Below are positions 23,200 to 33,808 of a stretch of 64,000 nt of DNA, one piece after another. Both the position numbers and the translations under genes were made by a program. Source of the DNA: Omphalotus guepiniiformis (Eukaryota; Basidiomycota; Agaricomycetes; Agaricales; Omphalotaceae); the NCBI GenBank assembly GCA_028554645.1, contig JAQOOI010000018.1, positions 1,116,001 through 1,180,000 on the forward strand, written 5' to 3'. Each line of letters begins with the position of its first letter. Position 1 is the first letter of the stretch. The notes under the pieces are model-generated. The model saw only the letters and a program-made list of their open reading frames with translations, was not told the DNA's origin and did no database searches.

Positions 23200-23600
23200 C
23201 GACGATAGCACTATTAAGCTATGAAGTCTCTAGCTCTTTTTCAGCCTGATTCTAAGTGGCCATCGGCTCTCTTGTTTCGCGCTTCGAATTCAGCAGCACT
23301 CGTAAATAACGGTCGTTTGTGTGCAGTGGCTAGCAACTGAGGTGGTACAATAACAATCATGATCAGAGATACATGAGACTCGGAGATTTCATAAATTCAT
23401 TCTCAAAACGTAAAACAGTTGATTCCATACACAAGTGGTACTCTTCCATGACCTAGATGACAGCTACATAGTTTCCCAAACCGATATCGGAGCTGAGAGG
23501 TTGATCTCATGAGAACGGTCCCGTCTATCGAACATCTAATGTAAGAATACTGTGAAGTTCAGCAAGACAGCATACCAGCAGGCTTCCCATAGTCTGCACT
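23200..23600. other. intergenic of the family array
   Basis: No gene. 23490-23600 matches the sequence at 19200-19290 and 28190-28280 (GAGGTTGACCTCA..GAACGGTCC and ACTGTGA.GTTCAGC), a duplicated 3' flank of the C/E/G subfamily. Confidence 0.5.
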
Positions 23601-23602
23601 CT

Positions 23603-24450
23603 CTATTTCTCCTCATCCGAGTCCGAGTCCGACTCTGAAGGGTTCAAATCCAAGCCAGAGTAGACCGCGTCATCATCAGAGTCTGACTCACTGTCACTCT
23701 GTATATCGTTTCTGACTTGCGGCGGGTTGTACTCCGGCAATGGACATTTGTACCGTGTATATCAAGATATGAAACTTGAGGACAACTTCAGCCTAACAAA
23801 GTAGAGACGAACCGTGTGCCGCATTCTGAGCCCCAATACCACTTCAGTTCCTGGTCCCCAAGACCAAGCTCTCGCCTGAGCGTCTTCAAGACACGAGAAA
23901 CTCTCGCATCCCACCAACCCGAGACCTCCTTCTTATTCTGACGCATCTGTTCGGTGTCGTCTAGCGCAATAACATACACATCCCGCTCAAATCCAAAAGG
24001 TCGTATGATCCTGAGACGCAGCACACACTTGACAGAAAGACTTGTTTCGACGGTTTTTTGAGCAACGAATTCATAATGACCTGATGCTTTCAGTTCCTCC
24101 GCGTTATTGAGAATATTGAGTCCAATGCGGTGTATATACGCCTCACGGTCGCTGCGATGAAATATGAGGCCCTGATATAGAGTTGGACGATCATCGACCA
24201 GAACAGATGGGTTGGAGACCAATTCGAGGATCCGAGGGTTAAGTTGCTCTTGTGGAGGTCGCACAGCTATGTACGCCTTACTTTTCTGTCCCGCCAGTGT
24301 GAAGCTGAGATTGACTTTGGAATGGATTGCACATACCTTTTGGAACTCCTGCTCTGCTCTTTGTGACCGCTCAGGATCAGAGGCAACGTATTTAGGTGTT
24401 CGAGAAATCCATTCGCGAGCAAGCTTTTCGTCCCACTCAGGAGTCAACAT
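23603..24450 (-). pseudogene. acidic-tail repeat-family copy E with damaged splice acceptor
   Basis: ATG at 24450 (MLTPEWDEKLAREWISRTPK). The core is intact through LGLGDQELKWYWGSECGTR. Before exon 3 the expected ATATACAG|GTAC is changed to ATATACACGGTAC by one inserted base, so the usual acceptor AG is lost. Without splicing the frame ends at 23788 after FVSTLLG and the acidic tail (YKCPLPEYNPPQ and SESDSDSDEEK, stop at 23603) is not joined. It may make a tail-less protein or be dying. Otherwise closest to copies C and G. Confidence 0.55.
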
Positions 24451-24818
24451 ATTTGGTTGAAGTTATTGGGTTGGATTATTCTTGTGGTCACTGGTACATA
24501 TAGTAGTGTGAGATCATGCACGTGCCAAACTGTGGACGCCCACACCACGGAGAGCCACCGTGACACTGAACAACACCCAACTTTCCTTGTTCGTTACTCC
24601 CTTATTGTTCGCGCACTGGTAATGTGGTTTTCTGCATTGTTCTTCGAAATTGCTAGGCCATATTTGGGAATCTAATTTCAGTTCAATTGTCTTAGCACTG
24701 TGGCATTTGTTGCCTGGGATGGGGTATATATAGCATCGGCGTATATCGAGACTTTATTTAAGTATTGGACATTAAGTATTGGACAGCAAGATACCTTCGC
24801 AGCTCTAACCCATTTGTG

Positions 24819-26256
24819 ATGGCCACCTTCTCCGATATATCCAGCAACTTGTCCACCCTCACTAATGTGTCTTCACTGTCGGCGCCAGTGCCAGTGCCAG
24901 TGCCAGTGCCAGTGCCAGTCCCAGTCCCAGTGAGTTGTCCTTCATGTGCAATGTAATAGATCATCTCTCACCTCGCCCATCACACATCACAGGATCCTTC
25001 GCCACCAGCCCTTATCATCACTCACGCACAGTTCATGAAAATTCTGAACCACGCAGCTTCCGCAGCCTGGGAGAATCGTTCAGCAGAATCAGAATCCTAT
25101 AGTTTTATTGGCGCGTTGCTTTTTTATTTTAATGCAACAATCATCCAGGATGTTGATGGGGCAGTCGGGTGCGTCCCTCAGGGGAAGATCCGTTTCAAAA
25201 GCGCAACCTCATCCCCTGACTTCACCAATTTACTCTACTCCACTATGCAACGAGCTCTCAAGCGGGGTGCTTTGGGAAACTGGTGGGAGGTGAAGCAATT
25301 TCCGCCTGCAGATGAGGGTGAACCTCTACCTGATCACAACACCACCCTTACGGCTTTCTCCACAGCGTTTGAAACGCACTTTCCGCAGCTCAAGCGCCAA
25401 GCTAGTGCCGCGTTTGATTCCTACCCACAGGCCCACCAGTTCCGCTCTATCTTTTCTGCCGGACTATTGTTCGCTCTGATTGAATGGCCCAACCCTCGCA
25501 ACTGGCATGCTCACAATTCCGGCTGGACTTGGGTAAAGAAATTCGAGGAACTTACTGTTCGTGAGTTCAACCAACACTACGTTCAATACAATGTGAGATA
25601 TGTGAAAGCCCAACACGCACTCGCTACGCGCTACTCGAAGGAAAATCTAAATAGGCTCCAGGACGCGGCTGCTCGTAAAGCCTTCAAGGAGGAAAAGAAG
25701 CAGCTGTCGCAAGCGATAAAAGCAGTCAAGACTGAAATGAATCCTAAGTTGTTTCCGCGTATAATTTATTTTGGGGAGCCTATGTTCTACTCAGAAACTA
25801 CAGACCAACAATGGGACTGCCTCACTGGCCTTACACCCCAGCTGCGTAATGCCCTTCGCATGCTTTATTATGCCCCATATCCTCAAACACCCAAACTGTC
25901 ATTCCGACCTTCGTTCTTTGACTTTAAGGAGGACGAGGAGCTTCTAAAACCTCAAACCGCTCTGGTTGGTTCTCATCACTCGTTGCTACTGACTTTGATG
26001 ACTGACGTTGTTTGCAATGGTTCAACAGGACTCGGGAGTCGCATCACTTGCGGCAGAGCTAGCAGATATGGTTTCAATTTTGTGCGAAACAGAGCCAGAG
26101 CTGCAAAAGTTTTCTGACTACAAAACCCCCGAACCCCAGGAGGATATGAACGACCGTACTGTTCATAGCAATGCTGTGCCAGGACCCACTAATCGCGAGA
26201 CTCGTAGCGAGACTCGGGCTCGGGCTCGGGCTCAAGCGCAGCAGAATCAGGGATAA
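24819..26256 (+). CDS. conserved-looking unknown protein, 436 aa
   Basis: Three exons: 24819-24929, 24993-25964, 26029-26256; all lengths are multiples of three, so introns are phase 0. Exon 1 ends in a Pro-Val repeat encoded by a (CCAGTG)n microsatellite. Exon 2 has NWHAHNSGWTWVKKFEEL, a basic helical stretch (ARKAFKEEKKQLSQAIKAVK) likely to form a coiled coil, and an acidic end. Exon 3 carries an Arg/Ala-rich tail (RSETRARARAQAQQ). No signal peptide. I recognise no catalytic motif. It sits alone inside the tandem family array in the opposite orientation, which may mark an insertion. Function unknown; gene structure well supported. Confidence 0.65.
24883..24929 (+). repeat. (CCAGTG)n hexanucleotide microsatellite in coding exon
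   Basis: Tandem CCAGTG units with late CCAGTC variants, encoding a (Pro-Val)n run. It directly abuts the exon 1 donor (CCA|GTGAG), so the splice donor itself belongs to the repeat unit. Confidence 0.85.
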
Positions 26257-26259
26257 GCA

Positions 26260-26925
26260 TTAAGTGACGGTGTGCAGTTTCACGGATCGGAACCAAGGTT
26301 ATCGATAGGTGTTCGAGGGAATGTGGGTAATTACCAGCGACGCACGACACGCCAGAACAATGTGACTAGTAAATAGATTCGCAGAGCGAAGTTATGAAAT
26401 CACCCAGTATTGATGATAGGGCAGAGGTATCTGAGTCGCTAAATGGCTTGAGCATTCAGTAGCGATTTATCCCAAAGAGCTCATGATCATAAATCGAGCC
26501 ACAAACATATGCTCGGTGGCACATAACTTGACCCTTATATATGGGCATTAGGCCAAGGAGGAAAACGAGAGACTTTAGTGGTCTGTTCTCATTAAGAAAA
26601 CATAAGAAACACCTCATGGCTTCAGACATAGAATATTTCCATTCAGGTTCGGGAACAGCTATGGCTGGTGAAGTCGTAATGGTACGTCTATCGTGTGATG
26701 TATGCTCAGCGGTTCACTGCCAACGACAGAACTTGTTTAAGAAAGCAAATCTCAGGTACTTCAGGCGAAGGTGGAACATGAGGTTTCGTCGTAGCCAATT
26801 CTCAACGAGAAAAGTCAAACACTGGACACCATACACGCCAGAGTATAGACGCTTGCGAACGATGGTCTAGACAGATAATCAGCGAAGAGACACCACGCCA
26901 ACAGGCTTCCCATAGTCTGCACTCT
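26260..26925. other. intergenic with a family relic
   Basis: No gene. Around 26641-26680 the minus strand reads MAVPEPEW, matching the first residues of copy G (MDIPEPEW). This is a broken 5' end of another family copy. Confidence 0.4.
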
Positions 26926-27789
26926 CTAATCCTCCACATCCGAGTCCGAGTCCGACTCTAAATCCGGGTCCAAGTCCAAGCCAGAGTAGACCGCGTCATC
27001 ATCAGAGTCTGACTCGCTGTCACTCTGTATTGCGTATCTCATTTGCGGCGGGTTGTACTCCGGCAATGGACATTGGTACCTGCATATCAAAATATGAATT
27101 TGAGGACAACTTCAACCTAACAAATAGAGACCAACCGTGTGTCGCATTCTTCGCCCCAATACCACTTTAGTTGCTGGTCCCCAAGACAAAGCTCTCGCCT
27201 TAGCGTCTTCAAGACATGAGAAACTCTCACATCCCACCAACCCAACACCTCCTTCTGATTCTGACACATCCGTTCAGTGTCGTCGAGTGCAAAGACATAC
27301 AAATCCTCCTCCCATGCAAGCGGCGTTATCATATCGAGATCCAGCATACACCTGCTAGAGAGGATACACTCGACTGTTGGTCTAGCAGCAGCTTCATACC
27401 AATCTGCTGCATCGGGTGACTCATAATCAGACTCGGGGAGGATTTCGAGTCCGTTGCGTTTTATAAACGCCTCACGGTCGCTGAGATGAAAGATGAGCCC
27501 GTAATACAGGTGTGGACGAGCATGCGTCGGAACAGATGGATTGGAGGCCAATTCGAGGATGCGAGGGTCGAGTTGTTCTTGCGGAGGCCGCACAGCTATG
27601 TACGCTTTACGTTTCTATCGCACAGAGTAGTTAAGTTGTGAAGCTGAGCATGACTTTGAAATAAGTTGCACACACCTTGAGGAACTCCTGCTCTGCTCTT
27701 TGTGACCATTCAGGATCAGCTGCAACAGTCTCAGGTGTTCGAGAAGTCCATTCGCGAGCAAGCTTTTCGTCCCATTCAGCGATGCTCAT
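26926..27789 (-). CDS. acidic-tail repeat-family protein (copy F)
   Basis: ATG at 27789 (MSIAEWDEKLAREWTSRTPE). The exon 2 N-half is the most divergent among the copies (TVECILSSRCMLDLDMITPL), while its C-half is nearly identical to copy D (LGWWDVRVSHVLKTLRRELC, LKWYWGEECDTR). Exon 3 carries the C-type tail (YQCPLPEYNPPQMRYAIQSD, ESDSDSDVED). It is thus a mosaic: a B/D-type middle with a C/E/G-type end, probably by gene conversion or unequal exchange. Paired with copy G exactly as B is paired with C. Function unknown. Confidence 0.7.
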
Positions 27790-28255
27790 GGTGAAGTTTG
27801 AGTTGGGTTTTGATACAAAACGGTGCTGTCCAGGTCCTGTCAACAGGGTCACCATGACCCACTAAATATCCCAGAGTTTACGCGGTACGCTGTGCAATTT
27901 GCGCATTGTGGCAGATTGTGGCCTATAATCCCCAAAGTTGTGGCCTGAGGCCTGAGGCAAGTTTTTGAACGCGTGGGACTGTTGAAATTTGAGTGTAGTT
28001 TACACTAACCTCAGCGAGCATGGTCTTGAATTCGAATTCATTGATGTTGAACATATGTGTCGAAAGTTGTCTACAGGCTGTAGTTCCTCAGTAGTTCCTT
28101 GCACAAAGTTGTACCTCCGAACATGTTCAAGCCCTCTGAACTAGCAATTCAGGTGGTAACACATGTAATTTCTAAAAATCATATCAGAGCTGGGAGGTTG
28201 ACCTCACGAGGACGATCCCGTCTGTCGAACATCTATTGTAAGAATACTGTGACGT

Positions 28256-29176
28256 TCAGCGAAGACAGCATACCAGCATGCTTTCCAAGGTTTGCATTAT
28301 CTGATCCTCCACATCCGAGTCCGAGTCCGAGTCCGAGTCTAAATCCGAGTCCGACTCTGAAGGGTTCAAGTCCAAGCCAGAGTAGACCGCGTCATCATCA
28401 GAGTCTGACCCGCTGTCACTCTGTATTTCGTATCTGACTTGCGGCGGGTTGTACTCCGGCAATGGACATTTGTACCTGCATATCAAAATACAATTTTGAG
28501 GGCGACTTCAGCCTAACAAAGTAGAGACGAACCGTGTGCCGCATTCTGAGCCCCAATACCACTTCGGTTGCTGGTCCCCAAGACCAAGCTCTCGCCTGAG
28601 CGTCTTCAAGGCATGAGGAACTCTCCCATCCCACCAACCCGAGACCTCCTTCTGATTCTGACGCATCTGTTCGGTGTCGTCTAGCGCAATAACATGCACA
28701 TCCCGCTCAAATTCAAAAGGTCGTATAATATTGAGAGACAGCATACACTTGACTAAGAGACTTGTTTCGACGGTTTTTTGAGCAACGAATTCATAATGAC
28801 CTGATGCCTTCAGTTCCTCCGCGTTATTGAGAATATTAAGTCCAATGCGGTGTATATACGCCTCACGGTCGTTGCGATGAAATATGAGGCCGTAATATAG
28901 AGTTGGACGATCATCGACTGGAACAGAAGGGTTGGAGACCAATTCGAGGATCCGAGGGTCAAGTTGCTCTTGTGGAGGTCGCACAGCTATGTACGCCTTA
29001 CGTTTCTATCAAGCCAGTGTAAAGCTGAGATCGACTTTGATATTGATTGCACACACCTTTTGGAACTCTTGCTCTGCTCTTTGTGACCGCTCAGGATCGG
29101 AGGCAACGTATTTAGGCGTTCGAGAAACCCATTCGCGAGCAAGCTTGTCGTCCCATTCAGGTTCCGGGATATCCAT
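28256..29176 (-). CDS. acidic-tail repeat-family protein (copy G)
   Basis: ATG at 29176 (MDIPEPEWDDKLAREWVSRT). Exon 2 from AYIAVRPPQEQLDPRILE to QPKWYWGSECGTR. Exon 3: YKCPLPEYNPPQVRYEIQSD, then the longest acidic run of the set (alternating Ser-Asp, positions about 28305-28360), ending VCCLR. Splice signals are intact. Its downstream and upstream flanks match those of copy C, so the F-G block is a duplicate of the B-C block. Function unknown. Confidence 0.7.
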
Positions 29177-29179
29177 GAT

Positions 29180-29744
29180 TGGCGAAGTCAAGGTTAGCAA
29201 AACGACGCGACAGGTGTTTTGCAACCTGAGATTTGTGGCCCAAATATTGTGCTCTTGTGGCCAGAGGAAAGATGCATTTGAAAAACTTTGAGAGCTTGAT
29301 TCTTCAATCATCGTGTCCATCTCAAGCTTCTCCAAGGCTCTAATATGATGCACTTGTGTCCAATGTCCATGTTGTCATTCCAATACTCCAGGTTTGAATC
29401 CATTGGCTGACAGCGAGTATACGTGCTGAGCGTTGAGCTCATGGTGGTCCAGTAGGATACGCAATTAATTATTAGGGTGCAATTTGTGTCAACCAGCGTC
29501 AAACGATTCACCAAAGTCCCACGTTTCTTCCTTCCCTCATACTGAGCCTCAACTCGACCTCAAGAATTCACAGCATGAATCGCAACCTCAAGGACATAAC
29601 CAATACATACAAGCAGTGACATGTGCGCACTGCGATGCACCGATGCAACGAATATTTCGTTCACATTTGAACAAAGCGTGCATTTTCCGGACTTCCAGTA
29701 TCACCCTGCATGGAACAATGAAATGAGAGGAGAATACTCGGCAC
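29180..29744. other. intergenic
   Basis: No gene supported; only short frames without family features. Confidence 0.4.
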
Positions 29745-30060
29745 CTGTCTTTTGTATACTTGATTCACGATGTGCTTCCTGGACCTGCTTTTCGATGCCT
29801 GAGGCTCTCGGGCTTCAATTTGGCTGCTCGCATATCTGTTCAGACAATGGTACAGAATGACAGTCGCCGAAATGAGGTTGATCTGACCATTGGTGGCTGG
29901 CTAGGGTCAAGACTCGCTCTTTGACGAGGTGAGTTTTTGATGGCTCAAATCTGCTGGTTATAAGTAACAATCGTTCATACTCAGCATCGCAAAGGAATGT
30001 TCGAAACAAACCTAATCTGCAATGAAGACTACTCACGAACGAAGGCGTGCGGACTGCTTT
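29745..30060 (+). repeat. dispersed repeat R, uninterrupted copy
   Basis: About 310 bp that matches 50930-50971 plus 57567-57850, where the same repeat is split by the 6.6-kb helicase element. Shared blocks include TTCCTGGACCTGCTTT, GCTCGCATATCT.TTCAGACA, GAATGACAGTC.CCGAAAT and GACTACTCACGAACGAAGGC. Noncoding as read. Confidence 0.8.
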
Positions 30061-30304
30061 TGCTCCACGATTGAGATTCACAGACGGATTCAAAGCACAA
30101 CTTATGACACTGAGTATAGGCTTGTATCTAGCTCATCAATCACGCAAGCAGTGAGACGTTGCCAACAAGCTTGGAAGCAGATGCTTAGTTCACTGTTTGT
30201 TTTCAGGCTCATGGATAAGAAATCAACGCGCTATGTTACATGCATGCATATAATTACAGAAATCACCGAAAGTTCACATTTCTTTCCCGCTCTCCGCTCT
30301 ACTA

Positions 30305-31827
30305 CTAGGCTGACAGAGCAGGCATAACCTTCTTCCTCGCCTCCTTTCCTTGTTCCGGTGTAGCGAGGACAAAATCGTATTTGAGCTCCATATGAGGTTT
30401 CGACTCCTTGAATCCGCGTTGGAGAGTGAGCGACGTGTCTTTTATTTCTTTGAGATCCTGAAAGGGCAGGCAGGGTTAGTAGGAGCTCAGACCAAAGCGA
30501 AAAACATAAAACAAGGGGAAAAAGCAAAACGAAAATTAATTCATCTATAGATTGACCACTCACCACGATCAAACTAGATCTAACACCAAATACCGCATCG
30601 CTACTCAGATACGGATCTCCTCTTGGATAAAGCGCTGTCGTGAGCTTTTCGAATCCGGGTGCATCGATTTGCATGTGGAGGTGGGCAGGTCGGAAGACGT
30701 GTCGGCCAAGTCGAGTTACCATACCCCCGACAGGACCGTCAGAAGGTATGGGGTAGGATACGGGTCTGGAAAAACGGTCAGGATAAGGGGTTGGATAATG
30801 GATGTAAGGTGACTCACACGACTGCACGGAAGGAATAACTACCGTCTGCGGATGAATGAAGGCGGCCTCGGCAGTCTGGTTCTTGTCGATCTGCATACTG
30901 AATGCACGAAAGGGTTAGGTGATGCCGGACTTTAGCATTGGCACGGACTTACCTGGGTATCGTACAGCCCATGCCCATCGGTCTCCCAAGTATCGATTAT
31001 AGCGTTTGGGATAGGGTTGCCTTTCGTGTCGACTACTTTGCCGTGGACGTACATGTAGTTGCCTTTGCCTTCTGAAGCGATTGAGTCGCCGTTCTCAACT
31101 GTGTGGGATGGGATGGGGAAGATATGTCAGAGGAGATGTTAGATCATTGAATGAAGGGATAGCATATCAACGCACATTCATGAGCATCTTCAGTGAAGAA
31201 AGGTCCGAGAACAGTAGCTTCAGTCGCACCGGGTGGTTTAGCGTGGTTCACAGAGTCGACGAGGGTAGATATGCCGAGGACATCAGAGAGTAAGATGAAT
31301 TCTTTTTGTTTGCATTGAATGATACCGAAGAGTGCAACATGATTGAATTAGTAACTTGATTGAGCTGGTAAGGTTAGGAGGGGAATACACACCTTGACGA
31401 ATATCTGAGCACTTCTTGCCGCATTCAGTGAGGAAGCGTATCGAAGTCCTAGATATTTTGGAACTGGATTACAACCCAACCAGACTTAAATTAGAGCATG
31501 CGAAATGGGCTCACATCCACTCCTCCGTCGTGATCGATGTCTCTCGCACGAAATCGTGTAGATGTTGGACCAGATTCTTGAACACGAATTTCATACGTGG
31601 ATCCTGGCCTGATCGTGCAAACTTCCTTCAATGACTTATACTACAGACTCCAAAAAACAACACAACTCACAGTTTGAGTTTATCAAAAGAACATTGTCCG
31701 TTATAGTATCAGCGGAGATATCCACAAGCTTGGGAAGCTTGGAGAGATCGATGCCGTGCTCTGCAGCGCGCCTGTTGGCAGCGAGCATGCTCTCGGTTGT
31801 GTAATCTGCTGGAGCGGTGATGGACAT
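30305..31827 (-). CDS. intradiol (hydroxyquinol 1,2-) dioxygenase
   Basis: Multi-exon minus-strand gene, ATG at 31827 (MSITAPADYTTESMLAANRR). It joins DPRMKFVFKNLVQHLHDFVR, EFILLSDVLGISTLVDSVNH, ATEATVLGPFFTEDAHE, GNYMYVHGKVVDTKGNPIPN, IDTWETDGHGLYDTQ, PVSYPIPSDGPVGGM, HVFRPAHLHMQIDAPGFEKL, and ends ARKKVMPALSA. Iron(III) ligands expected for this family are visible: Tyr in GLYDTQ, Tyr in PVSYPIP, and the two His of RPAHLH. The N-terminal helical domain with LHDFVRET is typical of hydroxyquinol/catechol 1,2-dioxygenases, which open the ring of hydroxyquinol to maleylacetate in the cytosol during aromatic breakdown. Chlorocatechol-type specificity cannot be excluded. Confidence 0.9.
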
Positions 31828-33808
31828 CGTCGAGGTTTATTTATCGTTGAAAGTTGAGATGAGATGTAGAAGAATAGACAGTGAGATTACAAGGGGGTTT
31901 TGGAAATCCATGAGTGTTGGATCCAGTGATCATATAGATTCAGGATGTACATATGCAGTAACCGATTCTCGGGGAGACTCCTGGGAAAGCATGGGAAGTT
32001 TGGTATGTAGGGCTCTGTAAAGATTCTTTGCTTATTCGCGTTCATGGACTTGCATTCAATAGATATGTATTGATGATACATCGCAGGGAATTACAAGATT
32101 CAAATAATGATACCGCAACCCGGTGTAAGTCCTTGTAAGTCTCGTACATAATTTGAACACTGCTACAATTGGCGCGGAGGCCGTCTTAGTGTATAATAGG
32201 ATCTGATGACCCACCTAATGCTCCAGCAGAACTCAAGAATCGTATATGATGTGGTTGACAGTATCAATTTCATCCAGACACGGAGGCCGCCTAGGCCCGG
32301 TGCAAATGTCCGTAAAGACGAGGACCTGATGACCTGGTCGATGCCGCAAAGGAACTCGAACGTTAGGCTACTGTTAGGTATCAGTCAAGAGTAACGGGTC
32401 CACGGCTGAGAAGCATATTCGGATTTGGGGGTCGGTTGTGAGGGTTCGGCGAGGATGGACTCTACGGCGAGTCTTCCAACATTCAAACTTCGCGTTCCAA
32501 ACGAAGGGAAAGAATGAATCCGGTATCGGTGTAGGGGTGGGGGCATTAGAAGAACTTGAATATTGCCGCAGCAATCGACTTTACCTCGAATCATCCTTGA
32601 ACATTCTGTGACGAATCGACGTTCGACATTTGCTCTAATAATAGTGAAAGCGTTTGATACAATGTCACTCCAGCTGCTTCCTTTATGAAACTTCAAGGAG
32701 CTCGATGTCCGAGTAATCGCTTGTAATTGCAAGTCCAATTGAGAAATCCTGCCCTCTACGGCACAACTACTGCGCCTCGGTGAGCTCACAGAACCCAAGG
32801 GAGGTCTTGTTCGACTTCCTATGACAACGAGAAATTGAAGGTATACAGGTTATCTTCTATTCGGCGCCCTTGAGGACCTGCAACGTAGACATTCAGACGA
32901 ACGGTGAACGTCAGCTGTACAAAAAGTGACTACTCACTCACGGGTGGCTATCAAACATCAAAGCGTGCAACGTCGCGAAGGAAGAGAAGATACCGAGTTA
33001 AAAAAAAACTTGGTCAAGTATCGCCAGAGGTCTAGCGGCCAAAGTGTATGTAAATGGGATTCGGAAAGTGAGTGGGTGCGGTTAAGAGCATGCATTACCA
33101 AAGCAGAAATGATGGTTCGGCTTTTCTAATTTCTTCTTCTCTCCCACTCTCCTGGCGGCACGAGCTTCTTGCAATACTACTCATGTTTCTGATTATCGCT
33201 GTAGATGGCTGTCAGTTATTGAACCAAGGATCTCTGTTATCTGAACAGAAACTCGTCACGGTGAAGTTGTATATGTGGTTAGCCAAAAGGGTAGGTGCAT
33301 AGATTGTCAAAGCTCGCCATAGAGTGTATAGGGCTCTATTAGTATGGGAGCTACATCCGGCTATACAGCGGCACCCCAGGTGTTCCTGGCATATCATCAG
33401 CTGAGGTACAAGTAAAGCGATCTATGGATGTCGTGGAAGCATAAGCGGGTAAAGGTACCATGAACTTGTGGATCTGTAGAAGTAGTGAGTACTCGCAAAT
33501 CATCAGTACACTGACAGCAAATCAGACTCAACCATTGTGACAGGGTACAGCAGGGTATAGCCACTTGTTCAAGCCTATCTATCTGGCATGTATTACTTCA
33601 TGAGCATTTTCTCATCTACCGCGGCGCGGGTAAACCTCAATGTATGCCTTTACATGTCTTCGCGGACTCATGAATCTTGACTTGCGACACTCTAAGCCCT
33701 CGGATGGTGACGACGCAAGTCCATCTGAGCCAATGGCGATCACGTAAACAATCCTATTTCCTTACCAGATATAAGGCTATGGAGAGATCGTCCAGTTTTT
33801 CACTGACA
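31828..33808. other. intergenic, no firm gene
   Basis: A minus-strand 137-aa frame at 32385-32798 (MGSVSSPRRSSCAVEGRISQ) is unrecognised, could hold a short exon or nothing, and has no codon or splice support. The remainder shows no coding signal. The last 250 bases precede the P450 start. Confidence 0.35.

Noticed and set aside
32385..32798. 137-aa minus-strand ORF as a gene
   Set aside because: No recognisable domain, composition or splice pattern; left as unassigned.
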